Source: Streptomyces subrutilus
Lineage (GTDB): Bacteria; Actinomycetota; Actinomycetes; Streptomycetales; Streptomycetaceae
NCBI RefSeq assembly: GCF_008704535.1
Contig: NZ_CP023701.1
Span: 4,816,001 to 4,880,000, forward strand
Reading direction: 5' to 3'
DNA: 64,000 nucleotides
Position numbers and translations under genes: made by a program. The notes beneath the pieces are model-generated. The model was not told where the DNA came from, searched no databases, and saw nothing but the letters and a program-made list of their open reading frames with translations. Positions 48,868 through 57,589 of the stretch are shown here, piece by piece. The stretch's first letter is position 1. Each line of letters begins with the position of its first letter.

Positions 48868-51117
48868 ATGGCAACCAACGGGGCGGCGGTACAACCGGCG
48901 GTGGTCGAGGGGGTGCTCGAACGCATCACCTACGCCAACGAGGAGAGCGGCTACACGGTCGCGCGCGTGGACACCGGCCGCGGCGCCGGCGACCTCCTCA
49001 CCGTCGTGGGCTCCCTGCTCGGGGCGCAGCCCGGCGAATCGCTGCGCATGGAGGGCCGTTGGGGCTCTCACCCGCAGTACGGAAAGCAGTTCACGGTGGA
49101 GAACTACCGCACCGTGCTCCCCGCCACCATCCAGGGCATCCGGCGCTACCTCGGCTCCGGCCTGATCAAGGGCATCGGCCCGAAGATCGCCGACCGGATC
49201 GTGGAGCACTTCGGCACCGACACCCTCGACGTCATCGAGGAGGAGCCCGGGCGGCTGGTCGAGGTGCCCGGCCTGGGCCCCAAGCGCACCCGGCTGATCG
49301 GGGCCGCGTGGGAGGAGCAGAAGGCCATCAAGGAGGTCATGGTCTTCCTCCAGGGGGTCGGCGTCTCCACCTCCATCGCCGTCCGCATCTACAAGAAGTA
49401 CGCCGACGCCTCCATCTCGGTGGTGCGCAACCAGCCCTACCGGCTCGCCGCCGACGTCTGGGGCATCGGCTTCCTCACCGCCGACCGCATCGCGCAGGCC
49501 GTCGGCATCCCGCACGACAGCCCCGAGCGGGTCAAGGCCGGGCTCCAGTACGCGCTGTCGCAGTCCACCGACCAGGGCCACTGCTTCCTGCCCGAGGACC
49601 GGCTCATCGCCGACGGGGTGAAACTGCTCCAGGTGGACACCGGGCTCGTCATCGACTGCCTGGCCGAACTCGCCGCCGACCCCGAGGGCGTCGTACGGGA
49701 GCGGGTGCCCGATCCGCAGGGCGCGCCCGATCCGCTCACCGCCGTGTACCTGGTGCCCTTCCACCGGGCCGAGCTGTCACTGGTGGGGCAGGTGCGCCGG
49801 CTGCTGAACGCCGAGGAGGACCGGATGCCGGGGTTCGGGGACGTGGACTGGGACAAGGCCCTGGGCTGGCTCGCGGGGCGGACCGGAGCCACCCTGGCCC
49901 CCGAGCAGCGGGACGCGGTCAAGCTCGCGCTCACCCGCCGGGTCGCCGTCCTGACCGGCGGACCGGGCTGCGGCAAGTCCTTCACCGTACGGTCCATCGT
50001 CGAACTGGCCCGGGCCAAGAAGGCCAGGGTGGTGCTCGCCGCGCCCACCGGCCGGGCGGCGAAGCGGCTGGCGGAGCTCACCGGGGCCGAGGCCTCCACC
50101 GTGCACCGGCTGTTGGAGCTCAAGCCGGGCGGGGACGCGGCGTACGACCGGGAACGCCCGCTGGACGCAGACCTGGTGGTGGTCGACGAGGCCTCGATGC
50201 TGGACCTGCTGCTGGCCAACAAGCTGGTCAAGGCCGTGGCTCCGGGCGCGCACCTGCTGCTGGTGGGGGACGTGGACCAGCTCCCGTCCGTCGGCGCCGG
50301 CGAGGTGCTGCGGGACCTGCTGGCGGACGGCGGCCCGGTGCCCGCGGTCCGGCTCACCCGCATCTTCCGGCAGGCCCAGCAGTCGGGTGTGGTCACCAAC
50401 GCCCACCGGATCAACACCGGCCTCCCGCCGATCACCGACGGGCTGCCGGACTTCTTCCTCTTCCCCGAGGAGGACACCGAGGCGGCCGGGGTGCTCGCCG
50501 TGGACGTGGCGGCCCGCCGGATCCCGGCCCGGTTCGGACTCGACCCGCGCCGCGACGTCCAGGTGCTCGCCCCCATGCACCGCGGCCCGGCCGGCGCGGG
50601 CAACCTCAACGGGCTGCTGCAGCAGGCGATGACGCCGGGCCGGCCCGGCCTGCCGGAGAAGCGGTTCGGCGGCCGGGTCTTCCGTGTCGGCGACAAGGTG
50701 ACCCAGATCAGGAACAACTACGACAAGGGCGCCAACGGCGTCTTCAACGGCACCGTCGGCGTGGTCACCGCCCTGGACGTCGACGAACAGCGCCTGACCG
50801 TGACGACGGAGGAGGACGAGGCGATCGACTACGAGTTCGCCGAGCTCGACGAGCTGTCCCACGCCTACGCCGTCACCATCCACCGCTCCCAGGGGAGTGA
50901 ATATCCGGCCGTGGTGATCCCCGTCACCACCGGCGCCTGGATGATGCTCCAGCGCAACCTGCTCTACACGGCGGTGACCCGGGCCAAGAAGCTCGTGGTG
51001 CTCGTCGGGTCGCGCAAGGCCCTCGGACAGGCGGTCCGCACGGTTTCCGCAGGCCGGAGGTACACGGCGGTCGCGGCCCGGCTCGCCGGCCGGATACCGG
51101 TGGGAAACATCACCTAG
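48868..51117 (+). CDS. recD2: RecD2-type ATP-dependent DNA helicase
   Basis: A 749-residue superfamily 1B helicase of the RecD/TraA (RecD2) family, which unwinds 5' to 3' without RecBC. The N-terminal OB-like and helix-hairpin-helix region (GLIKGIGPKIADRIVEHFG, EVPGLGPKRTRLIG) precedes the helicase core. Motifs: Walker A LTGGPGCGKSFTVRS (about 365), APTGRAAKRLAELTG, Walker B LVVVDEASMLD, GDVDQLPSVGAG, and the C-terminal AYAVTIHRSQGSEYPAVVIP with LLYTAVTRAKKLVVLVG. ATG 48868. Role in DNA repair or replication-fork processing is known for the family only. Confidence 0.95.
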   Translation: MATNGAAVQPAVVEGVLERITYANEESGYTVARVDTGRGAGDLLTVVGSLLGAQPGESLRMEGRWGSHPQYGKQFTVENYRTVLPATIQGIRRYLGSGLIKGIGPKIADRIVEHFGTDTLDVIEEEPGRLVEVPGLGPKRTRLIGAAWEEQKAIKEVMVFLQGVGVSTSIAVRIYKKYADASISVVRNQPYRLAADVWGIGFLTADRIAQAVGIPHDSPERVKAGLQYALSQSTDQGHCFLPEDRLIADGVKLLQVDTGLVIDCLAELAADPEGVVRERVPDPQGAPDPLTAVYLVPFHRAELSLVGQVRRLLNAEEDRMPGFGDVDWDKALGWLAGRTGATLAPEQRDAVKLALTRRVAVLTGGPGCGKSFTVRSIVELARAKKARVVLAAPTGRAAKRLAELTGAEASTVHRLLELKPGGDAAYDRERPLDADLVVVDEASMLDLLLANKLVKAVAPGAHLLLVGDVDQLPSVGAGEVLRDLLADGGPVPAVRLTRIFRQAQQSGVVTNAHRINTGLPPITDGLPDFFLFPEEDTEAAGVLAVDVAARRIPARFGLDPRRDVQVLAPMHRGPAGAGNLNGLLQQAMTPGRPGLPEKRFGGRVFRVGDKVTQIRNNYDKGANGVFNGTVGVVTALDVDEQRLTVTTEEDEAIDYEFAELDELSHAYAVTIHRSQGSEYPAVVIPVTTGAWMMLQRNLLYTAVTRAKKLVVLVGSRKALGQAVRTVSAGRRYTAVAARLAGRIPVGNIT

Positions 51118-51129
51118 ATGATCGATCAT
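51118..51129. repeat. 12-bp palindrome at the recD2 stop
   Basis: ATGATCGATCAT is a perfect palindrome starting directly after the recD2 stop codon and about 12 bases before a candidate citA promoter. Confidence 0.5.
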
Positions 51130-51158
51130 TTGGGGTTCCTACAAGCGGTGCATAGGGG
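51130..51158 (+). promoter_or_regulatory. Candidate citA promoter
   Basis: TTGGGG and TAGGGG are separated by 17 bases, an acceptable match to streptomycete vegetative promoters (TTGACN-17-TAGNNT). This would put the transcript start near 51165 and a leader of about 135 bases. Confidence 0.3.
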
Positions 51159-51172
51159 GCAGGATGAGCAGC

Positions 51173-51195
51173 TTGACGGCACTGAGTGCCGTCAA
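51173..51195. promoter_or_regulatory. Palindrome in the citA leader
   Basis: TTGACGGCAC and GTGCCGTCAA form a 10-bp perfect inverted repeat with a three-base loop, followed by A residues rather than T on the plus strand. It is thus not a terminator for recD2 and may be an operator or leader hairpin for citrate synthase. Confidence 0.5.
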
Positions 51196-51300
51196 AAAGA
51201 CCAAAGGCCGACCCCGAGTGCACTCTCCTGCGCCAAATGGGGGAAGGTAGAGGCAGTCAGGGCACCTCGAAGAAGAGGCACTACGTCGGTGAGGGATGAC

Positions 51301-52590
51301 GTGAGCGACAACTCTGTAGTACTCCGGTACGCGGACGGTGAATACACCTACCCGGTGGTCGAGAGCACCGTCGGTGACCAGGGCTTCGACATCTCGAAGC
51401 TGCGGGCCCAGACCGGGCTCGTCACGTTGGACAGTGGCTACGGCAACACCGCGGCGTACAAGTCCGCCATTACCTACCTCGACGGTGAGCAGGGCATCCT
51501 GCGCTACCGCGGCTACCCGATCGAGCAGCTGGCCGAGCGTTCGACCTTCATCGAGGTCGCGTACCTGCTGATCAACGGGGAGCTGCCGACCGTCGACCAG
51601 CTCGCGTCGTTCCGCAACGAGATCACCCAGCACACGCTGCTGCACGAGGACGTCAAGCGCTTCTACGACGGCTTCCCGCGCGACGCGCACCCGATGGCGA
51701 TGCTGTCCTCCGTGGTCAGCGCGCTGTCCACGTTCTACCAGGACAGCCACAACCCGTTCGACGAGAAGCAGCGCCACCTCTCGACGATCCGCCTGCTGGC
51801 CAAGCTGCCCACGATCGCGGCCTACGCGTACAAGAAGTCGGTCGGCCACCCGGTGGTCTACCCGCGCAACGACCTCGGCTACGTCGAGAACTTCCTGCGC
51901 ATGACCTTCTCGGTGCCGGCCCAGGAGTACGACCTGGACCCGGTCGTGGTCTCGGCGCTGGACAAGCTGCTGATCCTGCACGCGGACCACGAGCAGAACT
52001 GCTCCACCTCCACCGTGCGCCTGGTCGGCTCCTCGCAGGCGAACATGTTCGCCTCGATCTCCGCCGGCATCTCGGCGCTGTGGGGCCCGCTGCACGGCGG
52101 CGCCAACCAGTCCGTCCTGGAGATGCTCGAAGGCATCAAGAACGACGGCGGCGACGTCGACGCCTTCATCCGCAAGGTGAAGAACAAGGAGGACGGTGTC
52201 CGCCTGATGGGCTTCGGGCACCGCGTCTACAAGAGCTTCGACCCTCGGGCGAAGATCATCAAGGCGGCGGCGCACGACGTCCTCTCGGCGCTCGGCAAGA
52301 GCGACGAGCTGCTGGACATCGCGCTCAAGCTGGAAGAGCACGCGCTGGCCGACGACTACTTCGTCGAGCGCAACCTCTACCCGAACGTGGACTTCTACAC
52401 CGGTCTGATCTACCGGGCCATGGGCTTCCCGACCGAGATGTTCACCGTGCTCTTCGCCCTCGGCCGGCTGCCCGGCTGGATCGCGCAGTGGCACGAGATG
52501 ATCAAGGAGCCCGGTTCGCGCATCGGCCGTCCGCGCCAGATCTACACCGGCGAGGTCCTGCGCGACTTCGTCCCCGTAGAGGCCCGCTGA
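51301..52590 (+). CDS. citA: Citrate synthase CitA
   Basis: A 429-residue type II (hexameric, Gram-negative-like) citrate synthase catalysing acetyl-CoA plus oxaloacetate to citrate, the entry of the TCA cycle. It starts at GTG 51301, preceded by GAGGGATGAC, and begins SDNSVVLRYADGEYTYPVVE. Catalytic blocks are LHADHEQNCSTSTVRLVGSS, GPLHGGANQSVLEML (His), and FGHRVYKSFDPRAK (His), with the catalytic Asp further on in VDFYTGLIY. The length equals the S. coelicolor enzyme as I remember it. In streptomycetes loss of CitA blocks development and antibiotic production. Confidence 0.96.
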   Translation: MSDNSVVLRYADGEYTYPVVESTVGDQGFDISKLRAQTGLVTLDSGYGNTAAYKSAITYLDGEQGILRYRGYPIEQLAERSTFIEVAYLLINGELPTVDQLASFRNEITQHTLLHEDVKRFYDGFPRDAHPMAMLSSVVSALSTFYQDSHNPFDEKQRHLSTIRLLAKLPTIAAYAYKKSVGHPVVYPRNDLGYVENFLRMTFSVPAQEYDLDPVVVSALDKLLILHADHEQNCSTSTVRLVGSSQANMFASISAGISALWGPLHGGANQSVLEMLEGIKNDGGDVDAFIRKVKNKEDGVRLMGFGHRVYKSFDPRAKIIKAAAHDVLSALGKSDELLDIALKLEEHALADDYFVERNLYPNVDFYTGLIYRAMGFPTEMFTVLFALGRLPGWIAQWHEMIKEPGSRIGRPRQIYTGEVLRDFVPVEAR

Positions 52591-52666
52591 CGCCGAGTCC
52601 GACCGGGCCGCGTACGCCCCGTGCGAGGCGTACGGCCGGCTCGCGGCGGCTCGCGACCGCATACGA

Positions 52667-52715
52667 AAAGCGCCCCGCCGTCGATCCCCCCACGGGTCGA
52701 CGGTCGGGGCGCTTT
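52667..52715 (+). terminator. Terminator of citA
   Basis: AAAGCGCCCCGCCGTCGA and TCGACGGTCGGGGCGCTTT form a long stem with one mismatch and a 12-base loop, followed by CCTTT. It is 77 bases after the citA stop. Confidence 0.85.
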
Positions 52716-52865
52716 CCTTTCCCCGGTACGGATTCCCCCCACGGGACCCGAGCCGGGGCGTCGGTGTCTGCCGGGACCCGTTCGGGTCGGGAGGGCCGCT
52801 CAAAGCTTCCCGCGGGCACGCGTCCCGGCCGGCCGATGCCGTCGGACGTCCCCCAAGACCTCCGT

Positions 52866-52888
52866 GGAACGTCCCCCAAAGACGTTCC
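52866..52888. repeat. Inverted repeat between citA and copA
   Basis: GGAACGTC and GACGTTCC flank a seven-base loop (CCCCAAA). It may be a copA terminator on the far side or an unknown element; its distance from both genes is about 110 bases or more. Confidence 0.5.
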
Positions 52889-52994
52889 TGGCATCGCACC
52901 ATTAGACCCATGACGGCGCCGGATGGTTACGTCGTCATCACTGTGATCTGCGTCTCCCGTGAAGGAACCGTGGGGGGAATGCGAAGGCGGTCCA

Positions 52995-55298
52995 TTAGCG
53001 GAAGGACCGCAACCGGAGGCTGTTGGTCACCACGAACACCGAGGAGAAGGCCATCGCCGCCCCCGCGATCATCGGGTTGAGCAGTCCGGCGGCGGCCAGC
53101 GGCAGGGCCGCCACGTTGTAGCCGAAGGCCCAGAACAGGTTGCCCTTGATCGTGGACAGGGTCCGCCGGGACAGCCGGATCGCGTCCGCCGCCACCCGCA
53201 GGTCACCCCGTACGAGGGTCAGGTCGCCGGCCTCGATGGCCGCGTCGGCGCCGGTGCCCATGGCCAGGCCCAGATCCGCCCGGGCCAGCGCCGCCGCGTC
53301 GTTGACCCCGTCGCCGACCATGGCGACCGTACGGCCCTCGGCCTGGAGCCGCTCGACCACCGCGGCCTTGTCCTCGGGCATGACCTCCGCGATGACCTCG
53401 TCGATGCCGACCTCCCGGGCCACCGTCTCGGCCACGGCCCGGTTGTCACCGGTCAGCAGCACCGGCGTCAGGCCCAGTGCGCGCAGCCGGGAGACCGCCT
53501 CGGCGCTGGTCTCCTTCACGGCGTCGGCCACGGTCAGCACCCCGCGGGCCGCGCCGTCCCACGCGACGAGCACGGCGGTCGCGCCCGCGGCCTCGGCCGC
53601 GGCCCGGGCCTCGGCGAGGGCGGCGGGCAGGGCCACGGACCGGTCGGCCAGCAGCCGCTCCCGGCCCACCAGCACCTCCCGTCCCTCGACCAGGCCCCGG
53701 ACGCCGAGCCCCGGCAGGTTCTCGAAGGCCTCGGGGACGGGCAGGGAACCGGCCCGCGCGGCCGCGCCCGCCGCGACGGCCCGGGCGATCGGATGCTCCG
53801 AGGCGTGCTCCAGGGCTCCGGCGAGGCGCAGCAGCTCGGTCGCGTCGACGCCGGGGGCGGGTACGACGCCGGTCAGGGTCATCCGGCCGGTCGTGACGGT
53901 CCCGGTCTTGTCGAGCACCACGGTGTCCACGCGGCGGGTGGACTCCAGCACCTCGGGCCCCTTGATCAGGATGCCGAGCTGGGCGCCGCGTCCGGTGCCG
54001 ACCATGAGGGCGGTCGGGGTGGCGAGCCCGAGGGCGCAGGGGCAGGCGATGATCAGGACGGCGACGGCGGCGGTGAAGGCGGCGGTCGGGTCGTCGGTGA
54101 TCAGGAGCCAGGCGACCCAGGTGCCGAGCGCGAGCAGCAGGACCACGGGCACGAAGACGGCGGAGATCCGGTCGGCGAGCCGCTGCACCTCTGCCTTGCC
54201 GTTCTGGGCGGCCTCGACGAGCGCGGCCATGCGGGCCAGCTGGGTGTCCGAGCCGACCCGGGTGGCCTCGACGACCAGGCGGCCGGAGGCGTTCACGGTG
54301 GCGCCGGTGACGGCGTCGCCCGGGCGGACCTCGACGGGTACGGACTCCCCGGTCAGCAGGGAGGCGTCGACGGCGGAGCTGCCCTCGGTGACGGTCCCGT
54401 CGGTGGCGATCTTCTCGCCGGGGCGGACGACGAACCGGTCGCCGACCGCGAGCGAGCCCACCGGGACCCGCACCTCGGCGCCGTCGCGCAGGACGGCGAC
54501 GTCCTTGGCGCCGAGGTGCATCAGGGCCTTGAGGGCCGCCCCGGCCTTCCGCTTGGCACGGGCTTCGAGGTAGCGGCCCAGCAGGATGAAGGTGACGACA
54601 CCGGCCGCGACCTCCAGGTAGAGGGCGGAGGAGCCGTCCGCTCGGGAGGTCGTGAGGTCGAAGCCGTGTCGCATGCCGGGCATGCCGGCGTGGCCGAAGA
54701 ACAGCGCCCAAAGGGACCAGGCGAAGGCGGCGAGGGTGCCGACCGAGACCAGGGTGTCCATGGTGGCGGCGCCGTGCCGGGCGTTGGTCCAGGCGGCCCG
54801 GTGGAAGGGGAGGCCGCCCCAGACGACGACCGGGGAGGCGAGGGTGAGCGAGAGCCACTGCCAGTTGTCGAACTGGAGGGCGGGGACCATCGCGAGCAGC
54901 ACCACGGGCAGCGAGAGGACGGCGCAGACGAGCAGCCGCCCGCGCGCGGCGGCGAGCACGGGATCGGGCTCCTCGTGCTCCCCGGACGCCCCGGTGGGGT
55001 CCGAGCCCGCTTCCGCCGCCGCTCCGGCGCCCGGTGCCGCGTCCGGCCGGACGGCCGGACGCGGCGGGGGCTGGGCGGCGGTGTAGCCGGTCTTGACGAC
55101 GGTGGCGATCAGGTCGGCCACCCGGACGTCCCCGGTGTAGGAGACGTGGGCCTTCTCGGTGGCGTAGTTCACCGAGGCCTCGACGCCGTCCATCCGGTTC
55201 AGCTTCTTCTCGATGCGGGCCGCGCAGGAAGCGCAGGTCATCCCGCCGATCGCGAGCTCGACCGCCGCTATGGGTCCGTCGTGCACTGTGCTGTTCAT
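52995..55298 (-). CDS. copA: Copper-translocating P-type ATPase CopA
   Basis: A 767-residue P1B-1 ATPase exporting Cu(I). One N-terminal heavy-metal domain carries GGMTCASCAARIEKKL (CxxC at about 21-24). Eight membrane segments follow, with the ion-binding CPC in IIACPCALGLATPTALM, the phosphorylated Asp in VVLDKTGTVTTGRM, the HP motif in ASEHPIARAV and the hinge GDGVNDAAALARADLG. The final segment has NMxxxS-like ion ligands only in altered form (GLLNPMIAGAAMAFSSVFVV). ATG 55298. It follows copZ on the same strand, so the pair is an operon under the CsoR-type box. Confidence 0.95.
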   Translation of the reverse strand: MNSTVHDGPIAAVELAIGGMTCASCAARIEKKLNRMDGVEASVNYATEKAHVSYTGDVRVADLIATVVKTGYTAAQPPPRPAVRPDAAPGAGAAAEAGSDPTGASGEHEEPDPVLAAARGRLLVCAVLSLPVVLLAMVPALQFDNWQWLSLTLASPVVVWGGLPFHRAAWTNARHGAATMDTLVSVGTLAAFAWSLWALFFGHAGMPGMRHGFDLTTSRADGSSALYLEVAAGVVTFILLGRYLEARAKRKAGAALKALMHLGAKDVAVLRDGAEVRVPVGSLAVGDRFVVRPGEKIATDGTVTEGSSAVDASLLTGESVPVEVRPGDAVTGATVNASGRLVVEATRVGSDTQLARMAALVEAAQNGKAEVQRLADRISAVFVPVVLLLALGTWVAWLLITDDPTAAFTAAVAVLIIACPCALGLATPTALMVGTGRGAQLGILIKGPEVLESTRRVDTVVLDKTGTVTTGRMTLTGVVPAPGVDATELLRLAGALEHASEHPIARAVAAGAAARAGSLPVPEAFENLPGLGVRGLVEGREVLVGRERLLADRSVALPAALAEARAAAEAAGATAVLVAWDGAARGVLTVADAVKETSAEAVSRLRALGLTPVLLTGDNRAVAETVAREVGIDEVIAEVMPEDKAAVVERLQAEGRTVAMVGDGVNDAAALARADLGLAMGTGADAAIEAGDLTLVRGDLRVAADAIRLSRRTLSTIKGNLFWAFGYNVAALPLAAAGLLNPMIAGAAMAFSSVFVVTNSLRLRSFR

Positions 55299-55399
55299 GG
55301 TCCGGGGCTCCAGGGGGAGGGCCGGGCGGTGCGGAACCGGTGGGGCCGGCTGGGCGCCGCCCGGCGGGTGTCGCGGGTACGGCCGGAGGGGGCGGGAGC

Positions 55400-55633
55400 T
55401 CAGGCCCGGCCGGTGAGCTCGTAACCGGCCTCGTCCACGGCGGCGCGCACGTCCTCGTCGGCGAGCGGGGCCGCGGACACCACGGTGACCTCGCCGGTCG
55501 CGGCGACGGCCTTGACCGAGTCGACGCCCGGCAGGGCGGAGAGCTCGGCGGTCACCGCGCCCTCGCAGTGTCCGCAGGTCATGCCGGTCACCCGGTAGAC
55601 GGTGGTGGTCTGGGTGTCCGTCTCGGCGGTCAT
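55400..55633 (-). CDS. copZ: Copper chaperone CopZ (heavy-metal-associated domain)
   Basis: A 77-residue single HMA domain protein binding Cu(I) through GMTCGHC (CxxC at about 20-23) and passing it to CopA. The beta-alpha-beta-beta-alpha-beta pattern is complete (VYRVTGMTCGHCEGAVTAEL, VKAVAATGEVTVVSAAPLAD). ATG 55633. It lies 100 bases upstream of copA and about 90 bases downstream of the CsoR-type operator. Confidence 0.94.
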   Translation of the reverse strand: MTAETDTQTTTVYRVTGMTCGHCEGAVTAELSALPGVDSVKAVAATGEVTVVSAAPLADEDVRAAVDEAGYELTGRA

Positions 55634-55721
55634 GTCGTTCTCCTCGGGGGTGGGTCGTGCGGGTTGCGTCCTGCGGCCGGGGGCGGCGGATGGCTCCAGC
55701 CTCCTCCCGGTCTCCCCAGAT

Positions 55722-55740
55722 TATACCCCTAGGGGGTATT
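55722..55740. promoter_or_regulatory. CsoR-type copper operator
   Basis: TATACCCCTAGGGGGTATT is the pseudo-palindrome recognised by copper-sensing CsoR repressors (ATACCCCCTAGGGGGTAT). It lies upstream of copZ-copA and 59 bases before the divergent antiporter gene. No csoR gene is in the window. Confidence 0.88.
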
Positions 55741-55798
55741 AAAGCGAGGATGCGCGCGGGCTCCTCTGAAGTGGACGATACGGGTGAACCATATGTAA

Positions 55799-57040
55799 AT
55801 GGCCGATATGGACCAACCGGGAACCCTCGTCCTGATCATGGCCGTCGCGGTGCTGGCCCCCCTGCTCGCCTACGCGGTCGGGCGCTGGCTGGCCGTCCCG
55901 CTGGTCATCTTCGAGATCCTGCTCGGCATCCTCCTCGGCCCGGACGTGCTCGGATGGGCGCGGACCGGACAGGTGATCGACGTGCTGAGCCAGCTCGGCC
56001 TGGCCATGCTGATCTTCCTGGCCGGCTACGAGGTCGAGTTCGACCGGATCAAGGGGGACACCCTCACCCGGTCGGTGTGGGCCTGGCTGATCGCCCTGGT
56101 GCTCGGCCTGGCGGCGGGGGTCCTGCTCTCCGGCGGCGGCTTCGACAAGGGCCTCTACGTCGGCACCGCGCTGACCAGCACCGCGCTCGGCGCCATCCTG
56201 CCCGTGCTGCGGGACGCCGGGCAGCTCCGGACGCGGTTCGGGTCCGTGATGATGGCGATGGGCTCCGTCGGCGAGTTCGGGCCGATCATCGCCATGGCGC
56301 TGCTGCTGAGCGGCCGGGCGCCGGCCCGGTCGGCGGCGGTGCTGGTGGCCTTCGCGGTGCTGACGGCGGGGGCCGTGTTCTGGGCGCTGCGGCCCAAGCC
56401 GCCGTGGTTCTCGCGGGTCATCGGCAAGACCCTGCACAGCAGCGCCCAGTTCGCCGTACGGCTGGTGATGCTGGTGCTCGTGGCGATGCTGGCCCTCTCC
56501 GCGGTGCTCGGGCTCGACATCCTGCTCGGGGCCTTCGCCGCCGGGCTGATCACCCGGCTGGTGCTCCAGGGGGCCGCTCCGGAGAGCAGCGCGACCGTGC
56601 TGTCGAAGGTCGAGGCCATGGGCTTCGGCTTCCTGGTGCCGCTGTTCTTCGTGGTCACCGGGATCGAGTTCGACCTGGACGCGCTGCTGCGCGGCGGGAA
56701 GGAACTGCTGCTGCTCCCGGTCTTCCTGCTGCTGTTCCTGGTGGTGCGGGGGCTGCCGATGTGGCTGCTGGCCCCCAGGGACCTGGGGCGGCGGGACCGA
56801 TCGGCGCTGGTGCTGTTCGGCTCCACCGCACTGCCCCTGGTGGTGGCCATCACCACGATGGGCGTGCAGGCCGGAAAGGTGACGGCCGGCGAGGCGGCGG
56901 CGCTGGTGGGCGCCGGGATGCTGTCCGTGCTGCTGTTCCCGCTGGCCGGGCTGCGGCTGCTGGCCGGCGCGGGGGAGGAGGGCGGGGCGCGCGCGGGCGG
57001 CCGTGGCGCGGACCGGGTCAACGGGGGCGATGCGTGGTGA
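55799..57040 (+). CDS. Cation/proton antiporter (CPA2 family)
   Basis: A 413-residue membrane protein with about 11-12 segments, matching the Na+/H+ exchanger (Kef/NapA-like) domain. Typical parts are PLVIFEILLGILLGPDVLGW, MLIFLAGYEVEFDRI, TSTALGAILPVLRDAG (with the TSTALG loop) and FFVVTGIEFDLDALL. The lacking C-terminal TrkA-N domain and the short tail show a membrane-only form. Start is ATG 55799 or ATG 55808. It is divergent from copZA with the CsoR box close to its promoter, so it may be copper-affected. Ion specificity (Na, K or other) is unknown. Confidence 0.88.
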   Translation: MADMDQPGTLVLIMAVAVLAPLLAYAVGRWLAVPLVIFEILLGILLGPDVLGWARTGQVIDVLSQLGLAMLIFLAGYEVEFDRIKGDTLTRSVWAWLIALVLGLAAGVLLSGGGFDKGLYVGTALTSTALGAILPVLRDAGQLRTRFGSVMMAMGSVGEFGPIIAMALLLSGRAPARSAAVLVAFAVLTAGAVFWALRPKPPWFSRVIGKTLHSSAQFAVRLVMLVLVAMLALSAVLGLDILLGAFAAGLITRLVLQGAAPESSATVLSKVEAMGFGFLVPLFFVVTGIEFDLDALLRGGKELLLLPVFLLLFLVVRGLPMWLLAPRDLGRRDRSALVLFGSTALPLVVAITTMGVQAGKVTAGEAAALVGAGMLSVLLFPLAGLRLLAGAGEEGGARAGGRGADRVNGGDAW

Positions 57041-57589
57041 CCATGGGTTCCAGGTAGCGCAGCAGGACGGTCTTCAACCCGGCCGCGTAGGCGTCCCGTT
57101 CGGCCCCCGCGCCCGGCGGCCACGAGGGCGCGGTGCGCACCGGGCCGGCGCGTACCGGCGGGCTGATCGCCGCGGCCGCGGTGATCCTGGCGGTGGTGAT
57201 GACGGCCATCGGCACCTCGCGGGTGGCCAACACCAAGATGCTGGGCCCGGGCATCGCCCCGGCGGTCCTGATGGACGCGATGGTCGTCCGGAGCCTGCTG
57301 GTCCCGGCCGTCACGAAGCTGACCGGGAGGGCCACCTGCCCCGGGCCCGCTGCGCCGGCTGCCCGCGCGGATCGGACCGGGCGAAGGGGAGGCCGGGGGC
57401 CCGGCCACCGGCCCGGACCTCGGCATGGAAGGGGGCGGTGAGGGCGGCCCGGAGGCGGGCGAGCCGCTGAAGGCTGAAGGTGCCGGCCGGGATCGGGTGG
57501 CGGCGCCGGCCCGGCGGCCCGGGCAGGCGGGCCGGGCGGGCGGGCCGGCCGGAGGCGGGGCCCGGTCGGACCGCCTTCGGCCGGCGGCC
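57041..57589. other. Decayed region with gene remnants
   Basis: No intact gene. It holds a possible TetR C-terminal fragment on the minus strand (57018 to about 57110, ending AYAAGLKTVLLRYLEPM) and an MMPL C-terminal fragment on the plus strand (57130-57392). From 57393 to 57589 only GC-rich low-complexity sequence is seen. Confidence 0.5.
57130..57392 (+). pseudogene. C-terminal remnant of an MMPL-family transporter
   Basis: The plus strand encodes RTGGLIAAAAVILAVVMTAI then GTSRVANTKMLGPGIAPAVL and MDAMVVRSLLVPAVTKLTGR, which matches the last membrane segments of MMPL/RND-like transporters (normally K-M-L-G-L-G-I-A-x-A-V-L-x-D-A). After TGRAT a frame change is needed to reach PLRRLPARIGPGEG, the usual C-terminal tail. 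The preceding 600 or more codons are missing. It is the end of a deleted gene, not a small functional protein. Confidence 0.65.

Larger units (their letters stand above)
52591..52994. other. Gene-free region between convergent citA and copA
   Basis: About 400 bases between two convergent stops. It holds the citA terminator (52667-52715) and an inverted repeat (52866-52888) near a repeated ACGTCCCCCAA segment at about 52847 and 52869. No gene or other element is recognised. Confidence 0.6.

Noticed and set aside
51173..51195. Terminator of recD2
   Set aside because: The stem is followed by A residues on the plus strand and the element lies inside the presumed citA leader; an operator or leader hairpin fits better.
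57133..57441. Small intact membrane protein
   Set aside because: It matches only the C-terminal end of MMPL transporters and needs a frame change to reach their tail, so it is a remnant.
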